64,000 bases of DNA, from contig NC_071642.1 of assembly GCF_014839835.1 (NCBI RefSeq), forward strand, positions 9,422,955-9,486,954, in the 5' to 3' direction. Shown here piece by piece: positions 22,701 through 33,480 of the stretch (positions within the stretch are counted from its first letter, which is position 1; each line of letters opens with the position of its first letter). Both the position numbers and the translations under genes were made by a program. The stretch comes from Dryobates pubescens. Taxonomy: Eukaryota; Chordata; Aves; Piciformes; Picidae. The notes beneath the pieces are model-generated. The model was not told the DNA's origin. It saw only the letters and a list, made by a program, of their open reading frames with translations, and did not search any database.

Positions 22701-25700
22701 GCCTGGAGAAGGCTCCAGGAGACCTCCTGGTGGCCTTGCAGTGCCTCAGGGGCTGAGCAGGAAGCTGGGGACAGAGTTTAGAGCAGGGCCTGATGGGACA
22801 GGCCAAGGGGGGATGGTTTGGGCTCCAAGAGGCAGATCCAGAGTGGAGAGAAATGTTTGGCACTGAGGGTGGGGAGAGCCTGGCCCAGGCTGCCCAGAGA
22901 GCTGGGAGCTGCCCCAAGCCTGGCACCAGCCCAGGGCAGGCTGTCTGGGGCTGTGAGCAGCCTGCTCTGGCTGGGGATGTCCCTGCTGGCTGCAGGGGGG
23001 TCTAGGTGAGCTTGGAAGGTCCCTTCCCACCCAAGCCAGTCTGGGGCTCCATGATTCTCTGCTTTCTCTCCCTCTGCAGCTCCCCTCTCCACGTGGAGCT
23101 CTCCTGGAGTCCTCCTTGGGGTGCAGAGGGAGGAGGACAAAGGTCTGGAAGAGCTTCTGAGCTCACTCAGACTTGGCAGCAGGCTGGGCCCAGGGGGAGA
23201 GGCTGGGTGGCAAACTGCACCTGGGTGAGGAGGGGCTGGGGCTGGGGGCTTTGCCTTTCTGAAGGCATCTCCTGGAGGCTGAGGAGCAGGAGGAGGATGC
23301 TCTGTGCTCGCTGCCTGCTCCCCGGCTGGCTTCCAGCTTAGCCGCCGGGGGGAAGCCTGCGGCTGCAGGGAGCCCTCCGTGCTCGGGCAGGGGAGGTGGC
23401 AAAGCTGCTGGGGTGGCAGAGAGCTGGCTGTGGGGTGGGTCCCAGAGGACTGAAGGCAGGGCTTGTGCCACCTGTGCCCCCAGAAGGATGAGGAGAACAG
23501 GAGGCTGGAGGAGAAGCGGCGAGCGGAGGAGGAGCGGCAGCGGCTGGAGCGCGAGCGGCGCGAGAGGGAGCTGCAGGAGGCAGCCAGGAGGGAGCAGAGC
23601 TACAAGGCCAGATCCAGCCAGATTGAGGCCCAGAAGTGAGTCTTGGGGCTGGACAGGGTGGGCACAGTGCCCAGAGCCCTCTCCAGGATCTGCTGGGGCT
23701 GTGTCCCCTTGTCCCAGCAGCGCAGTGCGGTCCCTGCTGCTGCCAGCGCTGCAGTGCCGGAGACCTCCCTTAAGGCAGCAGCTGAGGACTCATCCTGCAC
23801 CAGGGCAGGCTCAGCCTGGCCACCACCACACCTTGAGGCCCTTGGACCTGTTGGTCTCACTCCCCTGCTTGCCCCCATGCCACCTGAGGTGTGGCTGAGC
23901 CACATTCACCCTCATGGAGGTGGAGGTTTGGCTGGGCTGGCCCAGGGGCTCCTCCAGCTGGGCTGCCCCCAGCCAGACCCCTTGATGGGGACAGCATCTT
24001 CTCCTTGGCCACTTGTGCAGCACCTTCCATGGCTCTCCCTGCCCCCCAGGACCAAGCAACCCCTTGCAGAATGCTTCTGTGATGTGTCCCTGAGAGCTGT
24101 GACCACCATGAGGCTCCCACAGATTCCAGTTGGGGGGTGCCAGAGGGCCAGGCTGGCTGGGGGGGCTGGGAGCCCTGCAAGGGCAGCTGCTGTGTGCAGG
24201 GCCCAGCACTCTGCTGCTCTTTCCTCCCCCAGGGGTGGTGTGGGGCTGCAGAGGACATCACCTCCCTGTCTGGAGCTGGGCTGGAGGGGTCAGCCCTGCC
24301 CCCCCTGTGCTGGGTGCTCTTCTCTGTGACCCTGGGGGAAGGCAGGTCCCTGCTTTGCTCCCACCACTTGGAGCAGCTCCTGCCCCACTCTCCTCCTGTG
24401 GTTCCTCAGCTGGCTGCCAATGTCAGGGCCCCCCAGGGTGAGGTCCTAGCCCACCCCCCCTGCCCTGCCTGCTGGGGAAGCTCAGGCTGTGATCTGTCCC
24501 TGCAGGAGACTGCAGCAGCAGCAGGAGGCAGAGAGCAGGGAGAAGGAGCAGCAGCAGTGGGTGAGCTCTGGGGCTGTCCCTGGGGCTTGGTGACTTCAGG
24601 CCTGCCCCAGGGGGGTCAAGGTGTCCTGGGGCAGAGCATGCTGTGGCCTGGGGTAGCAGGGGGGTGGAGGAGCTCCTGGGCAGCCCTGGGCAGGGGAGGC
24701 TGAGCCTCCAGGCCCCTGGGGCCATCACTGGCTTCTCTGGGTGGGCTTCCACTGCCTGGGATCTCACTTGGTGGCCCTTGATGGTCACACTGGTGGCCAC
24801 CTCCCTGTGGCCAGCCCAGCCACAGCCCTGGGGGCAAGCAGAGGTCAGAACTCCATGGGGACACTGGTGGCCAAATCCTTGTCCTCAGCCCAGCAAAGCT
24901 CCAGCCTCTCCCTCCCACGTCCTGGGGGTTTCCTCCCCATCCACCCTCCATCACCAGCTCCAGCCCTGGGGGGTGGGTGGGCCTGGAGGGGTGGAAGAGA
25001 GATGGTGGGGACTGGATGAGGGCTGGATGAGGGCTGGGGGGGACTGGATGAGGGATGGATGGGGCTGGATGAGGGCTGGAGAGGGCTGGATGGGGCTGGA
25101 GGGGTGGATGAGGGGTGGAGAGGGCTGGATGAGGGATCAGGGGGGGTTGGATGGGAGTGGATGGAGTTGGATGAGTGGGAAGGGGGATGGAAGAGGCAGG
25201 ATGAGGGGGGCTGGGTGCCTGCTGGGGCTGGGGGGGGCTGGCTGGGTGCCTGGGGGGGCTGGGGGGGTGGCTGGGTGCCTGGGGGGGCTGCAGCAGCTCT
25301 CTCTGGGGCTGCAGAGGGAGCAAGCCGAGGAGCAGGAGGCCGGGCAGAGGAAGGGCTTCAAGAGGAGCAAGTCGGTGGAGAAGGCTCAGGTAGGCTGCAG
25401 GGGTGTGCTGGGGGTGGCTGTGTGGCTCAGCTGCCCCTGCCCCGAGGCTGCCCTGAGGCTGCCCTGAGGCTGCCCTGAGGCTGCCCCGAGGCTGCCCCGA
25501 GGCTGCCCTGCCCTGAGGCTGCCCTGAGGCTGCCCTGAGGCTGCCCTGGGCCTGCCCTGAGGCTGCCCCGAGGCTGCCCCGAGGCTGCCCTGTGGCTGCC
25601 CTGGGCCTGCCCCGAGGCTGCCCTGAGGCTGCCCCGAGGCTGCCCTGTGGCTGCCCTGAGGCTGCCCTGTGGCTGCCCCGAGGCTGCCCGGCCCCAGCCC

Positions 25701-28700
25701 GGCTGTGTGCCCGCAGGAGGCCGCGGCGCTGATCGCGCAGAGGGCAGTGAACCCCAGGGACATCTTCCAGCAGAGGGAGAGGACGGCACCGGCCCAGGGG
25801 GTGCCAGCGGCACAGCCAGGTGGGTGCCAGGCCCGAGCCCTTCTCCCACAGCTGCCCCCAGGCAGGCTTGGGCAGGGGGGGATGGGTGAGGTGCTGGGCT
25901 CGGGGCGCAGGAGGTTGTGGGCACAGATCAGAGGTGAGGGCTTGGAGGGGACCCCTGGGGATCATCCAGCCCAGCCCCTGCCAGAGCAGCAGCACAGAGC
26001 CCAGCACAGGGCACACAGAGCACATCCAGGCAGGGCTGGGAAGGCTCCAGGGAAGGAGACTCCACAGCCTCCCTGGGCAGCCTGCTCCAGGCCTCTGGGA
26101 GCCTCCCAGGGCAGAAGTCCCTCCTCATGGGGACATGGAGCCTCCTGGGCTGCACTTTCCATCCCTTGCCCCTTGGCCTGTCCCAGGGCACAGTGAGCAG
26201 AGCCTGGCCCTGTCCCCAGCCCTCAGGTACTGATAGACATTGCTCAGACCCCTCTCAGCCTTCTCCTCTCCACACTCAGCACCCCCAGGGCTCTCAGCCT
26301 CTTCTCCCCAGGCAGTGCTGCAGTCCCTTCAGCAGCCTTGCAGCCCTCCCTTGGCCTCTCTGCAGCAGCTCCCTGTCCCTCCTCAGCTGGGGAGCCCAGA
26401 GCTGGATGCAATGTTCCAGGTGTGGCCTCAGCAGGGCAGAGCAGAGGGGGAAGAGAACCTCCCTGGCCCTGCTGGCCACACTCCTCTGAATGCCCCCAGG
26501 ACCCCCTCGGCCTTCTTGGCCCCCAGGGCTCATTGCTGTGCCCTGCAGCCCTTGCTGCCCAGCAGCACTGCCAGCTCCTTCTGCCTGGGGCTGCTCTCCA
26601 GCAGATCCCCTCCCAGCTGTGCTGCTGCAGGTTACTCTCCCTGCCCAGCTGCAGGACTCCATTAGGTTCCTCTCTGCCAGCTCTCAGCCTGTCTCTGGTG
26701 TTCTCCACTAGTCAGGACTGGGTCCAGCCTAGGTCAAGGTGTTCATCAGTGACCTGGATGAAGGGACAGCAGACCTCAGGTGGTCCTGAACTGTTCCTTC
26801 AGGAGGTCAGACACCCAGGGAGCCCTGGGGAGGCTGCAGAGCTGGGGCAGAGGAACCTCAGGTGGCTGAAGCAGGGCAAGGGCAGGGTCCTGCCCCTGAC
26901 AGGGAACCTCCTGCAGCAGCACAGCTGAGGGGGAGCCTGCTGGGAAGCAGCTCCAGGCTCTTGCTGCAGCTTTAGCATCTGAGGAAAGTTCTTCACTTCT
27001 GCAGCTCAAAGGTCATTTTCAAGATGAAATTTGACTCTCTTCATGCCAGAAGGGGACCCACAGCCATGGTCTATCCTGGCTGCCCCCCAGTGTTCTTCAC
27101 TGCTTGAGCCAAGCAGGAGTGAGAGCCTTTGGAGGACACCAACCTGAGCTATCAGATAGAAGCCAGGAAGCTCTGAACACCCAAGCTGACAGCAGCTGCT
27201 GGGAGCATGTGGCAGGGCTGGATCAGCAGCTCAGCTCAGCCTCCTGGAGAGGAGCTCAAAGGCATCTGGAGTGAGATTTTGGGTTGTGACAGGGGCAGAA
27301 AAGTGCCTTGAGGGGTAGGGACCATGGAAAGGGTTGGGTTGGAAGGGAGCTCAAAGCTCATCCAGCTCCAGCCCCCTGCCATGGGCAGGGACACCTCCCC
27401 CCAGCACAAGCTGCTCAAGGCCTCATCCAGCCTGGTCCTGAACACCTCCAGGCAGGAGGCAGCCACAGCCTCCCTGGGCAGCCTGTGCCAGGCTCTCCCC
27501 ACCCTCCCTGGAGCCTTCTCTTCTCCAGGCTGAACAGCCCCAATGCTCCCAGCCTGCTCTCCAGCCTCTGCTCACCTTGGTGGCCTCCTCTGGAGCCTCT
27601 CCAGCAGCTCCAGGTCCTTCCTGTGCTGGGGGCCCAGAGCTGGAGGCAGTGCTGCAGGTGGGGGCTGAGCAGAGCAGAGCAGAGGGGCAGAATCCCCTCC
27701 CTGTGCTGCTGCTCTCCCTGCTCTGGCTGCAGCTCAGCACTCAGCTGCCTCTGGGCTGCCAGGGACCAGTGCTGGCTCCTGGGGACTCTGTCACCACCTG
27801 ACCCCCCCAAGGCCTTCTCCTGCAGGCTGCTCTCAGGCTCTGCTCCCCCAGCTGGGGCTGTGCTGGGGCTTGCCCTGCCCCAGCTGCATTGTTGAGCCTC
27901 ATGAGGGTGGCTTGGGCCCAGCTCTGCAGCCTGGCCAGCTGCCTCTGGCTGGATCTCTCCCCTCCAGTGGTGCCCACACCACACAGCTTGGTGCCATCTC
28001 AGCTGTGCTCAGGGTGCCTCTGGTCCCAGGGCCCAGCCCTGAGGGCCTCCACTCCCCACTGGCTGAACGTTGAGCTGTTGGCCACAGCTCTCTGAGTGCC
28101 ACCATCCAGCCCTGCCCTGATCCAGGCCTAGGCACCAGGCTGCCTGCTGGGACAGTGCTGAGCACTTTGCCAGTCAGGCTGAGCCACCCCCATGTCCTAG
28201 CAGGGGCAGGTTGATTCTGGAGCCTGAGGAATGAATCCCTCAGGGTTTGAAGTCCTGCAGTGGAAGGAGGGAAGCCAAACCCCCCCCAGCACCCAGGGCA
28301 GGGGCAGGGCAGGGCAGGGGCAGCCCCTGGCAGGGCTGTGCCTGGCTCCTGCCTCTCCACACCATGCTGAGTTGGAGCTGTCCCAATCCTCCCAGCTGAC
28401 AGATCCATGGAATGGGTTGGGGTGGAAGGGACCTCAGAGCTCATCCCATGGGCAGGGACCCCTCCCACCAGCCCAGCCTGCTCCAGGCCTCATCCAGCCT
28501 GGCCTTCAGCACCTCCAGGGAGGGGGCAGCCACAGCCTCCCTGCTCCTGGTAGCTGTGAGGCCCAGGGGTGCTGCAGAAGCCCCTGCAGAGCTCCCAGGG
28601 AGCAGGGCCTGGCCCCCCCAGCTTCTCCCCCAGGCTTCTGCTCTGGTGCTTGGGCTGCTCCCAGTTGCCAAACTGGTTCTGCCAGCCAGGATGGGAGCTG

Positions 28701-31700
28701 GGAGGATCAGCCAGCAGTGGGCACAAAGCACCAAGCAGCTGCCCCCAGTGACTCCCCCTGGGGCCTGGGGCTGTCCTGGCCCAGCCCCAGCTCCTCAGGA
28801 CCTTTTCCTTCCTTCTCCAGGGAAGCTCCGCAGCCCCTTCCTGCAGCGGGAGCCGACCCCCCTGGCTCCTGGCCCTGCTCTCTCTCCAGCCCAGGATGCT
28901 GCTCCAGCTTCCCTCACCCCCTCCTCTGCCTGGGGCACACCTCCAGCCTCACCAGGGTCTGCTGCAGGTGGGTTGGCTCCTCACTGAAGCGGCTCAGCCT
29001 CAGCCCTCCCAGGGGCAGCCCCAGCTTGGGCACTGCCTGAGCTCTGCTTCCTTTCCCCACGGCTTGGGAGGAGCTTCAGGGCCAGAGACCTGCAGGGATG
29101 GCCTCCAGCTGGAGGGGACAGGCAGGGCTGAGCCTGGGCATGGGCCACAGCAGTGCTCCAGAGGCTGGAAGCCCTCTGCTGAGGCCAGGCTGAGAGGGTT
29201 GGGGTTGTGCAGCCTGGAGAAGGCTCCAGGAGACCTCCTGGTGGCCTTGCAGTGCCTCAAGGGCTGAGCAGGAAGCTGGGGACAGAGTTTAGAGCAGGGC
29301 CTGCTGGGACAGGCCAAGGGGGGATGGTTTGGGCTCCAAGAGGCAGATCCAGAGTGGAGAGAAATGTTTGGCACTGAGGGTGGGGAGAGCCTGGCCCAGG
29401 CTGCCCAGAGAGCTGGGAGCTGCCCCAAGCCTGGCACCAGCCCAGGGCAGGCTGTCTGGGGCTGTGAGCAGCCTGCTCTGGCTGGGGATGTCCTTGGAAG
29501 GTCCCTTCCAACCCAAACCCAGTCCTCTTCAGCCACAGCAGGAGGTTCAGTGCCCAAAGGCTGAGAACATCTGGGTGAAGTTCAGCTCCATGCACCCCCA
29601 GAGCTCCTTTCCAGCTCTCTTGCTCCACACTCAGAACTCCCCAAAGCACCTTGAGACCCAAAAGCAGCTCCCTGTCCACAGGCAGCTCCAGCAGGCAGAG
29701 AGGGCACCTGGGGAGGCCCAGAGGGGCTGCCCAAAGGAGTCAGGATGGACCTGGGAAGCCTTTTGGCTTCAGCCAGAAGCAGAGCTCCTTTGGTGACTCA
29801 AACCCTGCAGCTGTGGCAGAGCTTCTCCATCCACCCCAGTGAGCAGGGCCAGGGGCAGGTGGAGGCCAGGAGTGAGGAGGAGCCAGGGTGGCCAAGCTCT
29901 GGTGGTCCCCCAGGCCTCAGTCACCACTAGATGCTGCTCTTGGCCAGGCTCTGCTCCACCAGGCTTGGTGCTCACCAGGAGCAGCTTGGCCAGGGCTCAT
30001 CTGGAGGAGACTTCCTTCCCCCAGCAGAGCCTCCTGTGCCTCTCTGTCCCCTTCCTGTGCTCCACACCCCCTGAGCAGGGCAGGAGTCCAGCTGGAGTTT
30101 GGTGGCACTGCAAGGCTGGAGGGGTGGCAGGGAGCAGGGAGGGGTGGCAGGGAGGGATGACAGGAGCTGTGTGCTGCAGGACAAGACTCCAGGTACAATG
30201 GCAGTGCCCCTGGTGCCCAGCTGGAGGAGGCCAATCTGTATGAGGAGCCAGCAGACTCTGCAGCCATCTATGAGGAACCTCCCCAGGTGGGTGCTGGGGT
30301 GGGGGAGGGCACCCAGCAGTTGGCCATGGTCCTGTTCTGGCAGGAGGTAGCAGCGGTGCTGAGCCCTCAGCACCCTTCCTGCACCCTCCCCCAGCCCAGG
30401 GGGGACATGGGGGGAGCCCCACATCTGCTGCTGCTTCTTTCCCACCCAGCAGCAGGAGAGTTGCCCCAGCTCAGCTCCTCTGGCCCCTGGAGTCTGCAGT
30501 GCCCAGCAGTGTCCTGGCACAGAGCTGCCCCTGGAGGCACAGAGCTGCCCCTGGAGGCACAGAGCTGCCCCTGGAGGCACAGAGCTGCTCCTGGAGGCAC
30601 AGAGCTGCCCCTGGAGGCACAGAGCTGCCCCTGGAGGCACAGAGCTGCCCCTGGAGGCACAGAGCTGCCCCTGGAGGCACAGAGCTGCTCCTGGAGGCAC
30701 AGAGCTGCCCCTGGAGGCACAGAGGGCCTTGGGTTAGCAATGCTGACATCAAACTTTGGTCATCAAAGCCAGCCCTGAGCCCAGCACTGCCCCAGGGCAC
30801 CACCACCCTGTGGCCCTCAGCACCACATCTGCAGGGCTCTGGGTCAGAGCCAGACAGAGTCTCTCTTGCCCCCAGGGGGACAGCAGGATGGGGCTGGCAC
30901 TGGTGCCTTGGAACTGGTGGGAGGTTTGACTGAGCAGCAGTCAAAGACATCCCAAAGTGTGCAGCATCCTTTACAGCACACCCAGAGGCCTCCCACTTCC
31001 CTTCTCCCCACCTGAGGGTCTGCCCAAACCCCCCAGGGCTCTTTCTTCCCCCCCACTGCTAGGCTGGTCCCAGGCTGCCCAGGTCTGGGGCTGTCCCCCC
31101 CCAGCCTCCTCCTGGCATTAGGCCCAGACAGACCTAAGAGCCCTGAGACCCTCCCCCAGTGTTACCTGCTAGGGAGCATCCCATGGGACAGGGAGGAAGG
31201 AGAGAGGAAGAGAAGGACTTTGCAGAGGGATTTGTGGGCAGGGAATCCTCTGTTCCCTGTGCCCAGCACAGCCTGGGCCCAGAGGTGTGTGGCAGCAACA
31301 GGAGGCAGCCAGCCTGAGCTGCTACAGCCCTGCAGGGCTGGGGACTGCACCACTGCCCTGGGCAGCCTGGGCCAGGCCTGGGCAAACCTTCCCAGGAGGA
31401 AATTGTTCCTCATGGCCAACCTGAGCCTCCCCTGGGGCAGCCTGAGGCCATTTCCTCTCCTCCCATCACTTGTTCCTAGGGAGCAGAGCCCAACCCCCAC
31501 CTGGCTCCAGCCTCCTCTCAGGAGCTGCAGAGAGCAATGAGCTCTCCCTCAGCCTCCTCTGCTCCAGCCTCAACCCCCCCAGCTGCCTCAGCTGCTCCTC
31601 CCCAGCCCTGCTCTCCAGACCCTTCCCCAGCTCTGCTGCCCTGCTCTGGGCCTGCTCCAGCCCTCCAAGTCCTTCTGGCAGTCAGAGCCCAACCCTGAGC

Positions 31701-33480
31701 CCAGGATTCCAGCTGTGGCCTCCCCAGTGCCCAGCCCAGGGGCACAGTCCCTGCCCTGCTCCTGCTGCCCACAGCACTGCTGCTCCAGGCCAGGCTGCTG
31801 CTGCCCTCCTTGCCCAGCTGGGCACTCCCTGGCTCCTCTCCAGCTGCTGGCACCCAGCACCCCCAGGGCCTTTCCTGCTGGGCACTTTGCAGCCACTCTG
31901 CCCCCAGCCTGGAGCCTACTTGGGGTTGCTGTGACCCAGGGGCAGGATGTGACCCTCCCTGTGCCCGGTGCTGGTGCCTCCAATAAGTCCTTTTCTCCTC
32001 CTCTCCTTCCTGCAGGGCCACCTGGATGATGCCTACCCCGTGGGGTACCAGGAGGTGCCAGACCTGGCGGGGAAGGGGCTCTGTGCCCGGGCGCTCTACG
32101 ACTACCAGGCTGGTGAGAGCCCTGTGCCGGCCTGGCCCGGCAAGCCTGGCCCCGCTGCCAGGGAGGGCAGTGCCAGGCAGCTCGGGGCTGGCCGGGGCTG
32201 AGCCGCCCTGCCTGGGGAGGGCAGTGCCAGGCAGCTCGGGGCTGGCCGGGGCTCAGCCACCCTGCCTGGGGAGGGCAGTGCCAGGCAGCTCGGGGCTGGC
32301 CGGGGCTGAGCCGCCCTGCCTGGGGAGGGCAGTGCCAGGCAGCTCGGGCCTGGCCAGCTGGGGCTGAGCCTCCCTGCCCAGGGAGGGCAGTGCCAGGCAG
32401 CTCGGGGCTGGCCGGGGCTGAGCCTCCCTGCCCCTGGGGAGGGCAGTGCCAGGCAGCTCGGGGCTGGCCGGGGCTGAGCCGCCCTGCCTGGGGCGGGCAG
32501 TGCCAGGCAGCTCGGGGCCTGGCCAGCTGGGGCTGAGCCTCCCTGCCCAGGGAGGGCAGTGCCAGGCAGCTCGGGGCTGGCCGGGGCTGAGCTGCCCTGC
32601 TCCCGGGGAGGGCAGTGCCAGGCAGCTCGGGGCTGGCCGGGGCTGAGCCTCCCTGCCTGGGGAGGGCAGTGCCAGGCAGCTCAGGGCTGGCCAGGGCTGA
32701 GCTGCCCTGCCCTGGGGAGGGCAGTGCCAGGCAGCTCAGGGCTGGCTGGGGCTGAGCCGCCCTGCCCCGGGGAGGGCAGTGCCAGGCAGCTCGGGGCTGG
32801 CCGGGGCTGAGCCGCCCTGCCTGGGGAGGGCAGTGCCAGGCAGCTCGGGGCTGGCCGGGGCTGAGCCGCCCTGCCCCGGGGAGGGCAGTGCCAGGCAGCT
32901 CGGGGCCTGGCCAGCTGGGGCTGAGCCTCCCTGCCTGGGGAGGGCAGTGCCAGGCAGCTCGGGGCTGGCCGGGGCTGAGCCGCCCTGCCTGGGGAGGGCA
33001 GTGCCAGGCAGCTCGGGGCTGAGCCTCCCTGCCCAGGGAGGGCAGTGCCAGGCAGCTCGGGGCTGGCCGGGGCTGAGCCTCCCTGCCTGGGGAGGGCAGT
33101 GCCAGGCAGCTCGGGGCTGAGCCTCCCTGCCCAGGGAGGGCAGTGCCAGGCAGCTCGGGGCTGGCCGGGGCTGAGCCGCCCTGCCTGGGGAGGGCAGTGC
33201 CAGGCAGCTCGGGGCTGAGCCGCCCTGCCTGGGGAGGGCAGTGCCAGGCAGCTCGGGGCTGAGCCGCCCTGCCTGGGGCGGGCAGTGCCAGGCAGCTCGG
33301 GGCTGGCCGGGGCTGAGCCTCCCTGCCCTGTGTCCCGCAGCCGACGACACTGAGATCTCCTTCGACCCGGAGCACATCATCACCAACATCGAGATGATCG
33401 ACGAGGGCTGGTGGCGCGGCTACGGCCCTGACGGCCGCTTCGGCATGTTCCCGGCCAACTACGTCGAGCTGCTGCCCTGA
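13798..33480 (+). CDS. DBNL: DBNL, drebrin-like protein (HIP-55/mAbp1), complete, 14 coding exons
   Basis: Actin-binding adaptor linking F-actin to endocytosis and to antigen-receptor kinases at the cell cortex. Coding exons: 13798-13880, 14595-14650, 18531-18643, 20774-20848, 21155-21301, 22423-22500, 23484-23635, 24506-24560, 25315-25389, 25717-25819, 28821-28967, 30180-30286, 32016-32112, 33341-33480. They sum to 475 codons plus stop with consistent phases; the human protein is 430 aa. Domains: ADF-homology about 1-134 ([42 protein letters not shown]); charged coiled coil about 185-280; KLRSPFLQ motif; two tyrosines in YEEP context, Y382 and Y392, the same 10-residue spacing as in human; SH3 domain 418-475 ([19 protein letters not shown]). 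The exon 4 donor GTCTGA is weak. Introns are filled with CR1 copies and minisatellites. Identification is certain; exon borders are inferred from homology and splice signals. Confidence 0.97.
13881..14594. other. DBNL intron 1, G-rich
   Basis: The plus strand is a continuous run of GGGG tracts separated by one to five bases, CpG-poor compared with the promoter. Many G-quadruplex-capable blocks could form on the non-template strand; no other feature seen. Confidence 0.5.
14825..15355 (+). mobile_element. CR1 LINE fragment (DBNL intron 2)
   Basis: 5'-truncated CR1. The translated tail contains the avian CR1 ORF2 C-terminal pattern ([15 protein letters not shown], then [15 protein letters not shown]) and a 3' UTR ending near CCATTCCATGATCC. 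Confidence 0.85.
15860..16895 (+). mobile_element. CR1 LINE, about 1 kb, covering the RT C-terminal part (DBNL intron 2)
   Basis: Translation shows the CR1 RT segment [19 protein letters not shown], then [20 protein letters not shown] and the C-terminal tail, interrupted by stops. The 3' UTR follows up to about 16895. Plus strand, 5'-truncated. Confidence 0.85.
17025..17555. repeat. Minisatellite of about 20 bp (DBNL intron 2)
   Basis: Units GGGGGAAGCTGCAGCAGGCT or GGGGGAGCTGCACCTC. The 3' part (17440-17550) consists of five almost perfect 21-bp units. It stays open in frame over its whole length, which makes a spurious long open frame. Confidence 0.9.
17800..18400 (+). mobile_element. Two abutting CR1 LINE fragments (DBNL intron 2)
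   Basis: An older CR1 tail (17800-17970) is cut by a younger copy (about 17971-18400) with [15 protein letters not shown] coding tail, consistent with nested insertion. It ends about 130 bases before DBNL exon 3. Confidence 0.75.
18880..19330. repeat. Degenerate dispersed repeat of uncertain class (DBNL intron 3)
   Basis: GGGGCTGCAG-type imperfect units followed by a stretch (CACCTGGAGCACCTC, GACCTTGGAGTCTGCAGG) that resembles a sequence I recall as dispersed in bird genomes. It may be an LTR fossil. No coding parts and no end repeats are visible, so the class is open. Confidence 0.3.
19385..19950 (+). mobile_element. Two CR1 LINE 3' fragments (DBNL intron 3)
   Basis: The first copy, 19385-19712, ends TGATTCTGTGCTTCTGT. 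A second, shorter 3' end, about 19780-19950, carries the GGGTTGGGCTGGATGACC phrase typical of CR1 3' UTRs. Both plus strand. Confidence 0.8.
20137..20755 (-). mobile_element. Two CR1 LINE 3' fragments in reverse orientation (DBNL intron 3)
   Basis: The block starts AGAATCACAGAGTG, the reverse complement of a CR1 3' terminus, followed by CCTTGAGCACCTGCAGGGAG. A second reverse copy begins near 20460. The block ends within about 20 bases of DBNL exon 4. Confidence 0.8.
21535..21768 (+). mobile_element. CR1 LINE 3' fragment (DBNL intron 5)
   Basis: CR1 C-terminal coding tail, then the 3' UTR ending CCATTCCATGGTTCCATGAT. Plus strand. Most of intron 5 beyond this copy shows nothing else. Confidence 0.8.
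22620..23065 (+). mobile_element. CR1 LINE 3' fragment (DBNL intron 6)
   Basis: Contains [20 protein letters not shown], the CR1 ORF2 C-terminal pattern, and a 3' UTR ending GGCTCCATGATTCTC. About 330 bases are nearly identical to the copy at 29120-29530. Confidence 0.85.
24960..25225. repeat. GGATGAGGGCTGGA minisatellite (DBNL intron 8)
   Basis: Imperfect units of 12-20 bp, G-rich on the plus strand, followed by three GGCTGGGTGCCTGGGG units up to about 25290, very near the exon 9 acceptor. Confidence 0.8.
25438..25690. repeat. 11-bp minisatellite filling DBNL intron 9
   Basis: Over 20 units of GAGGCTGCCCT or CGAGGCTGCCC occupy most of the 327-base intron between exons 9 and 10. Confidence 0.9.
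25925..26690 (-). mobile_element. CR1 LINE, about 770 bp (DBNL intron 10)
   Basis: On the minus strand it translates to the CR1 C-terminal RT region ([17 protein letters not shown] through [20 protein letters not shown]), followed by a 3' UTR at the low-coordinate end. Confidence 0.85.
26700..26965 (+). mobile_element. CR1 LINE RT fragment, inverted relative to the previous copy (DBNL intron 10)
   Basis: Carries the [12 protein letters not shown]-like RT piece and [14 protein letters not shown]; plus strand, no 3' end. It forms an inverted pair with 25925-26690. Confidence 0.7.
27322..28130 (-). mobile_element. CR1 LINE, about 800 bp (DBNL intron 10)
   Basis: The low-coordinate end shows the inverted CR1 3' end (GGGTTGGAAGGGAGCTC, then GGCAGGGACACCTCC). 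Minus-strand translation gives [18 protein letters not shown] and upstream RT pieces, with frame breaks. Confidence 0.85.
28400..28550 (-). mobile_element. CR1 LINE 3' fragment (DBNL intron 10)
   Basis: Reverse CR1 3' end: ATGGAATGGGTTGGGGTGG, then GGCAGGGACCCCTCCC and CTTCAGCACCTCCAGGGAGG. Confidence 0.8.
29120..29530 (+). mobile_element. CR1 LINE 3' fragment (DBNL intron 11)
   Basis: Same subfamily and nearly the same sequence as 22620-23065, but with a short deletion before the 3' end TTGGAAGGTCCCTTCCAACC. Confidence 0.85.
30517..30725. repeat. Homogeneous 20-bp minisatellite (DBNL intron 12)
   Basis: Ten tandem copies of CACAGAGCTGCCCCTGGAGG, with only a C/T change distinguishing two of them. 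Homogeneity suggests recent expansion. Confidence 0.95.
31325..31975 (-). mobile_element. CR1 LINE, about 650 bp (DBNL intron 12)
   Basis: Reverse copy with the inverted [15 protein letters not shown] tail and the [14 protein letters not shown] and [20 protein letters not shown] segments. It shares long near-identical stretches with the copies at 52000, 54120 and 56737. It ends about 40 bases before DBNL exon 13. Confidence 0.88.
32140..33330. repeat. Minisatellite of about 54-60 bp filling DBNL intron 13
   Basis: About 22 units built of GGGAGGGCAGTGCCAGGCAG, CTCGGGGCTGGCCGGGG and CTGAGCCGCCCTGCC; some units are shortened. It starts 30 bases after exon 13 and ends about 10 bases before the acceptor of the SH3-coding last exon. 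Confidence 0.95.

Noticed and set aside
30517-30725. Regular 20-bp repeats resembling a CRISPR array
   Set aside because: There are no spacers between the units, and the host is a vertebrate; it is a minisatellite.
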